Of a DNA stretch of 64,000 bases, positions 1 to 15,800 are shown one piece after another. The stretch comes from Hanleya hanleyi. Taxonomy: Eukaryota > Mollusca > Polyplacophora > Lepidopleurida > Hanleyidae. Each line of letters opens with the position of its first letter. Positions within the stretch are counted from its first letter, which is position 1. Below the pieces are notes generated by a model, which was given only the letters and a program-made list of their open reading frames with translations, did no database searches and was not told the origin of the DNA. The position numbers were made by a program, and so were the translations under genes. Location: assembly GCA_036873755.1 (NCBI GenBank), contig JAVTVY010045406.1, forward strand, positions 142,635 through 206,634. Reading direction: 5' to 3'.

Positions 1-579
1 GACTCCATGTACACCGCTTTGACACTATACTTCACATACATTCCTCCCTAACACTGGTTGACACTCGACTTCACCTACATTCCTCCCTAACACCGCTTTG
101 ACACTCGACTCCATGTACACCGCTTTGACACTATACTTCACATACATTCCTCCCTAACACTGGTTGACACTCGACTTCACGTACATTCACCCGTAACACC
201 GGTTTGACATTCGATTAAACATATATTCCTCCATGACATGCTTTGACACTCGATTGCACGTACATTCCTCCCTAACACCGCTTTGACATTCGAGTAAACA
301 TAGATTCCTCTCTAACACTGGTTGACACTCGACTCCACGTACATTCCTCCCTAACACTGCTTTGACACTCAACTCCATGTACATTCCTCCCTAACACCGC
401 TTTGACATTCGAGTAAACATACATTCCTCTCTAACACTGGTTGACACTCGACTCCACGTACATTCCTCCCTAACACTGCTTTGACACTCAACTCCATGTA
501 CATTCCTCCCTAACACCGCTTTGACATTCGAGTAAACATACATTCCTCTCTAACACTGGTTGACACTCGACTCCACCTA

Positions 580-694
580 CAGCTTCGACATTAGCCTAGT
601 TACGCTTTGGTGGAGAAATTATCTGACTTCTATAGCTGAAATGACCCTAAACCTCATAGTTATGAAGCATACCTAACCCTAAGTCCTAATCCCG
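580..694. repeat. ~115-bp conserved spacer punctuating family A (first of 28)
   Basis: Representative copy of a non-monomeric segment beginning CAGCTTCGACATTAGCCTAG, passing through GGTGGAGAAATTATCTGAC and CTATAGCTGAAATGACCCTA, and ending CCTAACCCTAAGTCCTAATC before family A resumes. The GGTGGAGAAATTATCTGAC core is found near 605, 1345, 2474, 3208, 3981, 5053, 5906, 7542, 8246, 9058, 10276, 10610 (variant), 11356, 12248, 13340, 14147, 14889, 16139, 16991, 17688, 19287, 20668, 21519, 21939, 23951, 24690, 25107 and 25607. Two subtypes exist: 'TTAGCCTAGTTACGC' and 'TTACCCCAGTTACGG', the latter preceded by a divergent tail with CTCATGGCGAACACCCTG. A shorter cassette carrying only its last ~55 bp (CCTGATAGTTATGAAGCATA) also recurs, for example near 3535, 5387 and 8572. 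It contains one CCTAACCCTAA telomere-like stretch but no telomeric array. Confidence 0.92.
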
Positions 695-3600
695 CTTTGA
701 CACTCGACCTGACATACATTCCTCACCTACCACCGCTTTGAAACTCGGCTTCACGTACATTCCTCCCTAACACCGCTTTGACAGTCGATTTCACATACAT
801 TCCTCCCTAACACCGCTTTGACATTCGGATTCACATACATTCCTACCTAACACCGCTTTGACACTCGAATTCACATACATTCCTCCCCAACACCGCTTTG
901 ACACTCGAATTCACATACATTCGTCCCTAGCACTGGTTGACATTCGACTTCACGTACATTCCTCCCTAACACCGCTTTGACACTCGACTCCATGTACATT
1001 CCTCCCTAACACCGCTTTGATATTCAACTAAACATACATTCCTCCCTTACACTGGTTGGCACTCGACTTCACGGGCATTCAACACCAATTTGACACTGAA
1101 CTAAACATATATTCCTTCCTAACAACAATTTGACATTCGACTTCACATACATTCTGCGACACTGCTTTGACACTCAGCTAAACATACATTCCTCCCTAAT
1201 ACAGCTTTGACACTCGATTGCACGTACATTTTCCCTAATACCGCTTTGACACTAAACTTCAAATATATTCCTTCCTAACCGTGGTTTGAAACTCAACTTC
1301 ATGCACACTCATGGCGAACACCCTGCTTCGACATTACCCCAGTTACGGTTTGGTGGAGAAATTATCTGACGTCTATAGCTGAAATGACCCTAAACCTGAT
1401 AGTTATGAAGCATACCTAACCCTAAGTCCTAATCCCGCTTTGACACTCGACTTCACATACATTCCTCCCAAACACCGCTTTGACACTCGACTCCATGTAC
1501 ACCGCTTTGACACTATACTTCACATACATTCCTCCCTAACACTGGTTGACACTCGACTTCACCTGCATTCCTCCCTAACACCGCTTTGACACTCGACTCC
1601 ATGTACACCGCTTTGACACTATACTTCACATACATTCCTCCCTAACACTGGTTGACACTCGACTTCACCTACATTCCTCCCTAACACCGCTTTGACACTC
1701 GACTCCATGTACACCGCTTTGACACTATACTTCACATAGATTCCTCCCTAACACTGGTTGACACTCGACTTCACGTACATTCCTGCCTAACACCGCTTTG
1801 ACACTCGACTCCATGTACACCGCTTTGACACTATACTTCACATACATTCCTCCCTAACACTGGTTGACACTCGACTTCACGTACATTCACCCCTAACACC
1901 GGTTTGACATTCGATTAAACATATATTCCTCCATGACATGCTTTGACACTCGATTGCACGTACATTCCTCCCTAACACCGCTTTGACACTCGACGCCATG
2001 TACACCGCTTTGACACTATACTTCACATACATTCCTCCCTAACACTGGTTGACACTCGACTTCACCTACATTCCTTCCTAACACCGCTTTGACACTCGAC
2101 TCCATGTACACCGCTTTGACACTATACTTCACATACATTCCTCCCTAACACTGGTTGACACTCGACTTCACGTACATTCCCCCCTAACACCGGTTTGACA
2201 TTCGATTAAACATATATTCCTCCTGACATGCTTTGACACTCGATTGCACGTACATTCCTCCCTAACACCGCTTTGACATTCGAGTAAACATAGATTCCTC
2301 TCTAACACTGGTTGACACTCGACTCCACGTACATTCCTCCCTAACACTGCTTTGACACTCAACTCCATGTACATTCCTCCCTAACACCGCTTTGACATTC
2401 GAGTAAACATACATTCCTCTCTAACACTGGTTGACACTCGACTCCACCTACAGCTTCGACATTAGCCTAGTTACGCTTTGGTGGAGAAATTATCTGACTT
2501 CTATAGCTGAAATAACCCTAAACCTCATAGTTATGAAGCATACCTAACCCTAAGTCCTAATCCCGCTTTGACACTCGACCTGACATACATTCCTCACCTA
2601 CCACCGCTTTGACACTCGGCTTCACGTACATTCCTCCCTAACACCGCTTTGACAGTCGATTTCACATACATTCCTCCCTAACACCGCTTTGACATTCGGA
2701 TTCACATACATTCCTCCCTAACACCGCTTTGACACTCGAATTCACATACATTCCTCCCCAACACCGCTTTGACACTCGACTTCACATACATTCGTCCCTA
2801 ACACTGGTTGACACTCGACCTCACGCACATTCCTCCGTAACACCGCTTTGACACTCGACTCCATGTACATTCCTCCCTAACACCGCTTTGACATTCAACT
2901 AAACATACATTCCTCCCTTACACTGGTTGGCACTCGACTTCACGGGCATTCAACACCGCTTTGACGCTGAACTAAACATATATTCCTCCCTAACAACAAT
3001 TTGACATTAGACTTCACATACACTGCTTTGACACTCAGCTAAACATACATTCCTCCCTAATACAGCTTTGACACTCGATTGCACGTACATATTTCCATAA
3101 TACCGCTTTGACACTGAACTTCAGATATATTCCTTCCTAACCGTGGTTTGAAACTCAACTTCATGCACACTCATGGCGAACACCCTGCTTCGACATTACC
3201 CCAGTTACGGTTTGGTGGAGAAATTATCTGACGTCTATAGCTGAAATGACCCTGAACCTGATAGTTATGAAGCATACCCAATCCTAAGTCCTAATCCCGC
3301 TTTGACACTGGACTTCACATACATTCCTCCCGAACACCACTTTGACAATCAACTTCACTTATATTCCTCCCTAACACCGCTTTGACACTCGATTTGACAT
3401 ACATTCCTCCCTAACACCGCTTTGACAGTCGACTTCACATACATTCCTCCCTAAAACCGCTTTGACACTCAACTTCACATACATTCCTACCTAACACCTC
3501 TTTGACACTCGACTCCATGTACATTCCTCCCTAACCTGATAGTTATGAAGCATGCCTAACCCTAAGTCCTAATCCCGCTTTGACACTCGACCTCAAATAC

Positions 3601-6230
3601 ATTCCTCCCTAACACCGCTTTGAAACTAGACTTCACGTACATTCCTCCCTAACACCACTTTGACAGTCGACTTCACATACATTCCTCCCTAACACCGTCT
3701 TGACAATCGACTTCACATAAATTCCTCCCTAACATCGCTTTGACAGTCGACTTCACATAGATTCCTCCATAACACCGCTTTGACATTCGACTTCACACAC
3801 ATTCCTCCCTAACTCTGGTTGACACTCGACTCCACATACATTCCTCCCTAACACCGCTTTGACACTCAAATCCATGTACATTCCTCCCTAACACCGCTTT
3901 GACATTCGAGGAAACATACATTCCTCCCTAACACTGGTTGACACTTGACTTAACGTACAAGTTCGACATTAGGCTAGTTACGCTTTGGTGGAGAAATTAT
4001 CTGACTTCTATAGCTGAAATGACCCTAAACCTGATAGTTATGAAGCATACCTAACCCTAAGTCCTAATCCCGCTTTGACACTCGACTTCACACACATTCC
4101 TCCCAAACACCGCTTTGACATTCGACTCCATGTACACCGCTTTGACACTATACTTCACATACATTCCTCCCTAACACTGGTTGACACTCGACTTCTCGTT
4201 CCTCCCTAACACCGGTTTGACATTCGATTAAACATATATTCCTCCATGACATGCTTTGACACTCGATTGCACGTACATTCCTCCCTAACACCGCTTTGAC
4301 ACTCGACTCCATGTACACCGCTTTGACACTATACTTCACATAGATTCCTCCCTAACACTGGTTGACACTCGACTTCACGTACATTTCTGCCTAACACCGC
4401 TTTGACACTCGACTCCATGTACACCGCTTTGACACTATACTTCACATACATTCCTCCCTAACACTGGTTGACACTCGACTTCATGTACATTCCTCCCTAA
4501 CACCGGTTTGACATTATATATTCCACCATGACATGCTTTGACACTCGATTGCACGTACATTCCTCCCTAACACCGCTTTGACACTCGACTCCATGTACAC
4601 CGCTTTGACACTATGCTTCACATACATTCCTCCCTAACACTGGTTGACACTCGACTTCACCTACATTCCTCCCTAACACCGCTTGACACTCGACTCCATG
4701 TACATTCCTCCCTAACACCGCTTTGATATTCAACTAAACATACATTCCTCCCTTACACTGGTTGGCACTCGACTTCACGGGCATTCAACACCAATTTGAC
4801 ACTGAACTAAACATATATTCCTTCCTAACAACAATTTGACATTCGACTTCACATACATTATGCGACACTGCTTTGACACTCAGCTAAACATACATTCCTC
4901 CCTAATACAGCTTTGACACTCGATTGCACGTACATTTTCCCTAATACCGCTTTGACACTAAACTTCAAATATATTCCTTCCTAACCGTGGTTTGAAACTC
5001 AACTTCATGCACACTCATGGCGAACACCCTGCTTCGACATTACCCCAGTTACGGTTTGGTGGAGAAATTATCTGACGTCTATAGCTGAAATGACCCTAAA
5101 CCTGATAGTTATGAAGCATACCTAACCCTAAGTCCTAATCCCGCTTTGACACTCGACTTCACATACATTCCTCCCAAACACCGCTTTGACAATCAACTTC
5201 ACTTATATTCCTCCCTAACACCGCTTTGACACTCGATTTGACATACATTCCTCCCTAATACCGCTTTGACAGTCGACTTCACATACATTCCTCCCTAAAA
5301 CCGCTTTGACACTCAACTTCACATACATTCCTCCCTAACACCTCTTTGACACTCGACTCCATGTACATTCCTCCCTAACCTGATAGTTATGAAGCATACC
5401 TAACCCTAAGTCCTAATCCCGCTTTGACACTCGACCTCAAATACATTCCTCCCTAACACCGCTTTGAAACTAGACTTCACGTACATTCCTCCCTAACACC
5501 ACTTTGACAGTCGACTTCACATACATTCCTCCCTAACACCGCCTTGACAATCGACTTCACATACATTCCTCCCTAACATCGCTTTGACAGTCGACTTCAA
5601 ATAGATTCCTCCCTAACACCGCTTTGACATTCGACTTCACATACAGTCCTCCCTAACACCGTTTTGACACTCGACTTCACATACATTCCTCCCGAACACC
5701 GCCTTGACACTCGACTTCACACACATTCCTCCCTAACTCTGGTTGACACTCGACTCCACATACATTCCTCCCTAACACCGCTTTGACACTCAAATCCATG
5801 TACATTCCTCCCTAACACCGCTTTGACATTCGAGGAAACATACATTCCTCCCTAACACTGGTTGACACTTGACTTAACGTACAAGTTCGACATTAGCCTA
5901 GTTACGCTTTGGTGGAGAAATTATCTGACTTCTATAGCTGAAATGACCCTAAACCTGATAGTTATGAAGCATACGTAACCCTAAGTCCTAATCCCGCTTT
6001 GACACTCGACTTCACACACATTCCTCCCAAACACCGCTTTGACATTCGACTCCATGTACACCGCTTTGACACTATACTTCACATACATTCCTCCCTAACA
6101 CTGGTTGACACTCGACTTCACGTTCCTCCCTACCACCGGTTTGACATTCGATTAAACATATATTCCTCCATGACATGCTTTGACACTCGATTGCACGTAC
6201 ATTCCTCCCTAACACCGCTTTGACACTCGA

Positions 6231-6866
6231 CTCCATGTACACCGCTTTGACACTATACTTCACATACATTCCTCCCTAACACTGGTTGACACTCGACTTC
6301 ACCTACATTCCTCCCTAACACCGCTTTGACACTCGACTCCATGTACACCGCTTTGACACTATACTTCACATACATTCCTCCCTAACACTGGTTGACACTC
6401 GACTTCTCCTACATTCCTCCCTAACACCGCTTTGACACTCGACTCCATGTACACCGCTTTGACACTATACTTCACATACATTCCTCCCTAACACTGGTTG
6501 ACACTCGACTTCACCTGCATTCCTCCCTAACACCGCTTTGACACTCGACTCCATGTACACCGCTTTGACACTATACTTCACATACATTCCTCCCTAACAC
6601 TGGTTGACACTCGACTTCACCTACATTCCTCCCTAACACCGCTTTGACACTCGACTCCATGTACACCGCTTTGACACTATACTTCACATAGATTCCTCCC
6701 TAACACTGGTTGACACTCGACTTCACGTACATTCCTGCCTAACACCGCTTTGACACTCGACTCCATGTACACCGCTTTGACACTATACTTCACATACATT
6801 CCTCCCTAACACTGGTTGACACTCGACTTCACGTTCCTCCCTAACACCGGTTTGACATTCGATTAA
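6231..6866. repeat. 106-bp secondary repeat inside family A
   Basis: The motif CTCCATGTACACCG recurs at 6231, 6337, 6443, 6549, 6655 and 6761, exactly 106 bp apart. The unit is three family A monomers of 27, 39 and 40 bp. The same 106-bp register occurs at 1491, 1597, 1703 and 1809. It is a clear intermediate level between the 40-bp monomer and the multi-kilobase blocks. Confidence 0.93.
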
Positions 6867-9800
6867 ACATATATTCCTCCATGACATGCTTTGACACTCG
6901 ATTGCACGTACATTCCTCCCTAACACCGCTTTGACACTCGACTCCATGTACACCGCTTTGACACTATACTTCACATACATTCCTCCCTAACACTGGTTGA
7001 CACTCGACTTCACCTACATTCCTCCCTAACACCGCTTTGACACTCGACTCCATGTACACCGCTTTGACACTATACTTCACATACATTCCTCCCTAACACT
7101 GGTTGACACTCGACTTCACGTACATTCCCCCCTAACACCGGTTTGACATTCGATTAAACATATATTCCTCCATGACATGCTTTGACACTCGATTGCACGT
7201 ACATTCCTCCCTAACACCGCTTTGACATTCGAGTAAACATAGATTCCTCTCTAACACTGGTTGACACTCGACTCCACGTACATTCCTCCCTAACACTGCT
7301 TTGACACTCAACTCCATGTACATTCCTCCCTAACACCGCTTTGACATTCGAGTAAACATACATTCCTCTCTAACACTGGTTGACACTCGACTCCACGTAC
7401 ATTCCTCCCTAACACTGCTTTGACACTCAACTCCATGTACATTCCTCCCTAACACCGCTTTGACATTCGAGTAAACATACATTCCTCTCTAACACTGGTT
7501 GACACTCGACTCCACCTACAGCTTCGACATTAGCCTAGTTACGCTTTGGTGGAGAAATTATCTGACTTCTATAGCTGAAATGACCCTAAACCTGATAGTT
7601 CTGAAGCATACCTAATCCTAAGTCCTAATCCCGCTTTGACACTCGACCTGACATACATTCCTCACCTACCACCGCTTTGACACTCGGCTTCACGTACATT
7701 CCTCCCTAACACCGCTTTGACAGTCGATTTCACATACATTCCTCCCTAACACCGCTTTGACATTCGGATTCACATACATTCCTCCCTAACACCGCTTTGA
7801 CACTCGAATTCACATACATTCCTCCCCAACACCGCTTTGACACTCGACTTCACATACATTCGTCCCTAGCACTGGTTGACACTCGACTTCACGTACATTC
7901 CTCCCTAACACCGCTTTGATATTCAACTAAACATACATTCCTCCCTTACACTGGTTGGCACTCGACTTCACGGGCATTCAACACCAATTTGACACTGAAC
8001 TAAACATATATTCCTTCCTAACAACAATTTGACATTCGACTTCACATACAATCTGCGACACTGCTTTGACACCCAGCTAAACATACATTCCTCCCTAATA
8101 CAGCTTTGACACTCGATTGCACGTACATTTTCCCTAATACCGCTTTGACACTAAACTTCAAATATATTCCTTCCTAACCGTGGTTTGAAACTCAACTTCA
8201 TGCACACTCATGGCGAACACCCTGCTTCGACATTACCCCAGTTACGGTTTGGTGGAGAAATTATCTGACGTCTATAGCTGAAATGACCCTGAACCTGATA
8301 GTTATGAAGCATACCCAATCCTAAGTCCTAATCCCGCTTTGACACTGGACTTCACATACATTCCTCCCGAACACCACTTTGACAATCAACTTCACTTATA
8401 TTCCTCCCTAACACCGCTTTGACACTCGATTTGACATACATTCCTCCCTAATACCGCTTTGACAGTCGACTTCACATACATTCCTCCCTAAAACCGCTTT
8501 GACACTCAACTTCACATACATTCCTCCCTAACACCTCTTTGACACTCGACTCCATGTACATTCCTCCCTAACCTGATAGTTATGAAGCATACCTAACCCT
8601 AAGTCCTAATCCCGCTTTGACACTCGACCTCAAATACATTCCTCCCTAACACCGCTTTGAAACTAGACTTCACGTACATTCCTCCCTAACACCACTTTGA
8701 CAGTCGACTTCACATACATTCCTCCCTAACACCGCCTTGACAATCGACTTCACATAAATTCCTCCCTAACACCGCTTTGACATTCGACTTCACATACAGT
8801 CCTCCCTAACACCGCTTTGACACTCGACTTCACATACATTCCTCCCGAACACCGCCTTGACACTCGACTTCACACACATTCCTCCCTAACTCTGGTTGAC
8901 ACTCGACTCCACATACATTCCTCCCTAACACCGCTTTGACACTCAAATCCATGTACATTCCTCCCTAACACCGCTTTGACATTCGAGGAAACATACATTC
9001 CTCCCTAACACTGGTTGACACTTGACTTAACGTACAAGTTCGACATTAGCCTAGTTACGCTTTGGTGGAGAAATTATCTGACTTCTATAGCTGAAATGAC
9101 CCTAAACCTGATAGTTATGAAGCATACCTAACCCTAAGTCCTAATCCCGCTTTGACACTCGACTTCACACACATTCCTCCCAAACACCGCTTTGACATTC
9201 GACTCCATGTACACCGCTTTGACACTATACTTCACATACATTCCTCCCTAACACTGGTTGACACTCGACTTCACGTTCCTCCCTAACACCGGTTTGACAT
9301 TCGATTAAACATATATTCCTCCATGACATGCTTTGACACTCGATTGCACGTACATTCCTCCCTAACACCGCTTTGACACTCGACTCCATGTACACCGCTT
9401 TGACACTATACTTCACATAGATTCCTCCCTAACACTGGTTGACACTCGACTCCACGTACATTCCTGCCTAACACCGCTTTGACACTCGACTCCATGTACA
9501 CCGCTTTGACACTATACTTCACATACATTCCTCCCTAACACTGGTTGACACTCGACTTCACGTACATTCACCCCTAACACCGGTTTGACATTCGATTAAA
9601 CATATATTCCTCCATGACATGCTTTGACACTCGATTGCACGTACATTCCTCCCTAACACCGCTTTGACACTCGACGCCATGTACACCGCTTTGACACTAT
9701 ACTTCACATACATTCCTCCCTAACACTGGTTGACACTCGACTTCACCTACATTCCTTCCTAACACCGCTTTGACACTCGACTCCATGTACACCGCTTTGA

Positions 9801-12800
9801 CACTATACTTCACATACATTCCTCCCTAACACTGGTTGACACTCGACTTCACGTACATTCCCCCCTAACACCGGTTTGACATTCGATTAAACATATATTC
9901 CTCCATGACATGCTTTGACACTCGATTGCACGTACATTCCTCCCTAACACCGCTTTGACATTCGAGTAAACATAGATTCCTCTTTAACACTGGTTGACAC
10001 TCGACTCCACGTACATTCCTCCCTAACACTGCTTTGACACTCAACTCCATGTACATTCCTCCCTAACACCGCTTTGACATTCGAGTAAACATACATTCCT
10101 CTCTAACACTGGTTGACACTCGACTCCACGTACATTCCTCCCTAACACTGCTTTGACACTCAACTCCATGTACATTCCTCCCTAACACCGCTTTGACATT
10201 CGAGTAAACATACATTCCTCTCTAACACTGGTTGACACTCGACTCCACCTACAGCTTCGACATTAGCCTAGTTACGCTTTGGTGGAGAAATTATCTGACT
10301 TCTATAGCTGAAATGACCCTAAACCTGATAGTTATGAAGTATACCTAACCCTAAGTCCTAATCCCGCTTTGACACTCGACCTGACATACATTCCTCACCT
10401 ACCACCGCTTTGACACTCGGCTTCACGTACATTCCTCCCTAACACCGCTTTGACAGTCGATTTCACATACATTCCTCCCTAACACCGCTTTGACATTCGG
10501 ATTCACGTACATTCCTCCCTAACACCGCTTTGACATTCGAGGAAACATACATTCCTCCCTAACACTGGTTGACACTTGACTTAACGTACAACTTCGACAG
10601 AGCCCTAGTTACGCTTTGATGGTAAATTATCTGACTTCTATAGCTGAAATGACCCTAAACCTGATAGTTATGAAGCATACCTAACCCTAAGTCCTAATCC
10701 CGCTTTGACACTCGACTTCACATACATTCCTCCCTAACACTGGTTGACACTCGACTTCACGTACATTCCTCCCTAACACCGGTTTGACATTCGATTAAAC
10801 ATATATTCCTCCATGACATGCTTTGACACTCGATTGCACGTACATTCCTCCCTAACACCGCTTTGACACTCGACTCCATGTACACCGCTTTGACACTATA
10901 CTTCACATACATTCCTCCCTAACACTGGTTGACACTCGACTTCACCAACATTCCTCCCTAACACCGCTTTGACACTCGACTCCATGTACACCGCTTTGAC
11001 ACTATACTTCACATACATTCCCCCCTTACACTGGTTGACACTCGACTTCACGTACATTCCCCCCTAACACCGGTTTGACATTCGATTAAACATATATTCC
11101 TCCATGACATGCTTTGACACTCGATTGCACGTACATTCCTCCCTAACACCGCTTTGACATTCGAGTAAACATAGATTCCTCTCTAACACTTGTTGACACT
11201 CGACTCCACGTACATTCCTCCCTAACACTGCTTTGACACTCAACTCCATGTACATTCCTCCCTAACACCGCTTTGACATTCGAGTAAACATACATTCCTC
11301 TCTAACACTGGTTGACACTCGACTCCACGTACAGCTTCGACATTAGCCTAGTTACGCTTTGGCGGAGAAATTATCTGACTTCTATAGCTGAAATTCGTCT
11401 AAACCTGATAGTTATGAAGCATACCTAACCCTAAGTCCTAATCCCGCTTTGACACTCGACCTGACATACATTCCTCCCTAACACCGCTTTGACACTCGGC
11501 TTCACGTACATTCCTCCCTAACACCGCTTTGACAGTCGATTTCACATACATTCCTCCCTAACACCGCTTTGACATTCGGATTCACATACATTCCTCCCTA
11601 ACACCGCTTTGACACTCGAATTCACATACATTCGTCCCTAACACTGGTTGACACTCGACCTCACGCACATTCCTCCCTAACACCGCTTTGACACTCGACT
11701 CCATGTACATTCTTCCCTAACACCGCTTTGACACTCGACTTCACATACATTCGTCCCTAACACTGGTTGACACTCGACCTCACGCACATTCCTCCCTAAC
11801 ACCGCTTTGACACTCGACTTCACATACATTCGTCCCTAACACTGGTTGACACTCAACTTCACGCACATTCCTCCCTAACACCGCTTTGACACTCGACTCC
11901 ATGTACATTCCTCCCTAACACCGCTTTGACATTCAACTAAACATACATTCCTCCCTTACACTGGTTGGCACTCGACTTCACGGGCATTCAACACCGCTTT
12001 GACGCTGAACTAAACATATATTCCTCCCTAACAACAATTTGACATTAGACTTCACATACACTGCTTTGACACTCAGCTAAACATACATTCCTCCCTAATA
12101 CAGCTTTGACACTCGATTGCACGTACATATTTCCATAATACCGCTTTGACACTGAACTTCAGATATATTCCTTCCTAACCGTGGTTTGAAACTCAACTTC
12201 ATGCACACTCATGGCGAACACCCTGCTTCGACATTACCCCAGTTACGGTTTGGTGGAGAAATTATCTGACGTCTATAGCTGAAATGACCCTGAACCTGAT
12301 AGTTATGAAGCATACCCAACCCTAAGTCCTAATCGCGCTTTGACACTGGACTTCACATACATTCCTCCCGAACACCACTTTGACAATCAACTTAACTTAC
12401 ATTCCTCCCTAACACCGCTTTGACACTCGATTTGACATACATTCCTCCCTAACACCGCTTTGACAGTCGACTTCACATACATTCCTCCCTAAAACCACTT
12501 TGCCACTCAACTTCACATACATTCCTCCCTAACACCTCTTTGACACTCGACTCCATGTACATTCCTCCCTAACCTGATATCTATGAAGCATACCTAACCC
12601 TAAGTCCTAATCCCGCTTTGACACTCGACCTCAAATACATTCCTCCCTAACACCGCTTTGAAACTAGACTTCACGTACATTCCTCCCTAACACCACTTTG
12701 ACAGTCGACTTCACATACATTCCTCCCTAATACCGCCTTGACAATCGACTTCACATACATTCCTCCCTAACACCGCTTTGACAGTCGACTTCAAATAGAT

Positions 12801-15800
12801 TCCTCCCTAACACCGCTTTGACATTCGACTTCACATACAGTCCTCCCTAACACCGTTTTGACACTCGACTTCACATACATTCCTCCCGAACACCGCCTTG
12901 ACACTCGACTTCACACACATTCCTCCCTAACACCGCCTTGACAATCGACTTCACATACATTCCTCCCTAACACGGCCTTGACAATCGACTTCACATACAT
13001 TCCTCCCTAACATCGCTTTGACAGTCGACTTCACATAGATTCCTCCCTAACACCGCTTTGACATTCGACTTCACATACAGTCCTCCCTAACACCGCTTTG
13101 ACACTCGACTTCACATACATTCCTCCCGAACACCGCCTTGACACTCGACTTCACACACATTCCTTCCTAACTCTGGTTGACACTCCACTCCACATACATT
13201 CCTCCCTAACACCGCTTTGACACTCAACTCCATGTACATTCCTCCCTAACGCCGCTTTGACATTCGAGGAAACATACATTCCTCCCTAACACTGGTTGAC
13301 ACTTGACTTAACGTACAACTTCGACATTAGCCTAGTTACGCTTTGGTGGAGAAATTATCTGACTTCTATAGCTGAAATGACCCTAAACCTGATAGTTATG
13401 AAGCATACCTAAGCCTAAGTTCTAATCCCGCTTTGACACTCGACTTCACATACATTCCTCCCAAACACCGCTTTGACACTAGACTCCATGTACACCGCTT
13501 TGACACTATACTTCACATACATTCCTCCCTAACACTGGTTGACACTCGACTTCACGTTCCTCCCTAACACCGGTTTGACATTCGATTAAACATATATTCC
13601 TCCATGACATGCTTTGACACTCGATTGCACGTACATTCCTCCCTAACACCGTTTTGACACTCGACTCCATGTACACCGCTTTGACACTATACTTCACATA
13701 GATTCCTCCCTAACACTGGTTGACACTCGACTTCACGTACATTCCTGCCTAATACCGCTTTGACACTCGACTCCATGTACACCGCTTTGACACTATACTT
13801 CACATACATTCCTCCCTAACACTGGTTGACACTCGACTTCACGTACATTCCCCCTAACACCGGTTTGACATTCGATTAAACATATATTCCTCCATGACAT
13901 GCTTTGACACTCGATTGCACGTACATTCCTCCCTAACACCGCTTTGACATTCGAGTAAACATAGATTCCTCTCTAACACTGGTTGACACTCGACTCCACG
14001 TACATTCCTCCCTAACACTGCTTTGACACTCAACTCCATGTACATTCCTCCCTAACACCGCTTTGACATTCGAGTAAACATACATTCCTCTCTAACACTG
14101 GTTGACACTCGACTCCACGTACAGCTTCGACATTAGCCTAGTTACGCTTTGGTGGAGAAATTATCTGACTTCTATAGCTGAAATGACCCTAAACCTGATA
14201 GCTATGAAGCATACCTAACCCTAAGTCCTAATCCCGCTTTGACACTCGACCTGACATACATTCCTCCCTAACACCGCTTTGACACTCGGCTTCACGTACA
14301 TTCCTCCCTAACACCGCTTTGACAGTCGATTTCACATACATTCCTCCCTAACACCGCTTTGACATTCGGATTCACATACATTCCTACCTAACACCGCTTT
14401 GACACTCGAATTCACATACATTCCTCCCCAACACCGCTTTGACACTCGAATTCACATACATTCGTCCCTAGCACTGGTTGACACTCGACTTCACGTACAT
14501 TCCTCCCTAACACCGCTTTGACACTCGACTCCATGTACATTCCTCCCTAACACCGCTTTGATATTCAACTAAACATACATTCCTCCCTTACACTGGTTGG
14601 CACTCGACTTCACGGGCATTCAACACCAATTTGACACTGAACTAAACATATATTCCTTCCTAACAACAATTTGACATTCGACTTCACATACAATCTGCGA
14701 CACTGCTTTGACACTCAGCTAAACATACATTCCTCCCTAATACAGCTTTGACACTCGATTGCACGTACATTTTCCCTAATACCGCTTTGACACTAAACTT
14801 CAAATATATTCCTTCCTAACCGTGGTTTGAAACTCAACTTCATGCACACTCATGGCGAACACCCTGCTTCGACATTACCCCAGTTACGGTTTGGTGGAGA
14901 AATTATCTGACGTCTATAGCTGAAATGACCCTGAACCTGATAGTTATGAAGCATACCCAACCCTAAGTCCTAATCCCGCTTTGACACTGGACTTCACATA
15001 CATTCCTTCCGAACACCACTTTGACAATCAACTTAACTTACATTCCTCCCTAACACCGCTTTGACACTCGATTTGACATACATTCCTCCCTAACATCGCT
15101 TTGACAGTCGACTTCACATACATTCCTCCCTAAAACCGCTTTGACACTCAACTTCACATACATTCCTCCCTAACACCTCTTTGACACTCGACTCCATGTA
15201 CATTCCCCCCTAAGCTGATAGTTATGAAGCATACCTAACCCTAAGTCCTAATCCCGCTTTGACACTCGACCTCAAATACATTCCTCCCTAACACCGCTTT
15301 GAAACTAGACTTCACGTACATTCCTCCCTAACACCACTTTGACAGTCGACTTCACATACATTCCTCCCTAACACCGCCTTGATAATCGACTTCACATACA
15401 TTCCTCCCTAACACCGCTTTGACAGTCGACTTCAAATAGATTCCTCCCTAACACCGCTTTGACATTCGACTTCACATACAGTCCTCCCTAACACCGCTTT
15501 GACAGTCGACTTCACATACATTCCTCCCTAAAACCGCTTTGACACTCAACTTCACATACATTCCTCCCTAACACCTCTTTGACACTCGACTCCATGTACA
15601 TTCCTCCCTAACCTGATAGTTATGAAGCATACCTAACCCTAAGTCCTAATCCTGCTTTGACACTCGACCTCAAATACATTGCTCCCTAACAGCGCTTTGA
15701 AACTAGACTTCACGTACATTCCTCCCTAACACCACTTTGACAGTCGACTTCACATACATTCGTCCCTAACACCGCCTGGACAATCGACTTCACATACATT

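Noticed and set aside
580..694. Interstitial telomere (CCTAACCCTAA)
   Set aside because: Only one to two degenerate TTAGGG-like units per spacer, no array.
187..14045. Many minus-strand open frames of 61-70 codons with near-identical peptides
   Set aside because: They are translations of family A monomers between the stops inherent in the unit; repeated copies reflect satellite amplification, not genes.
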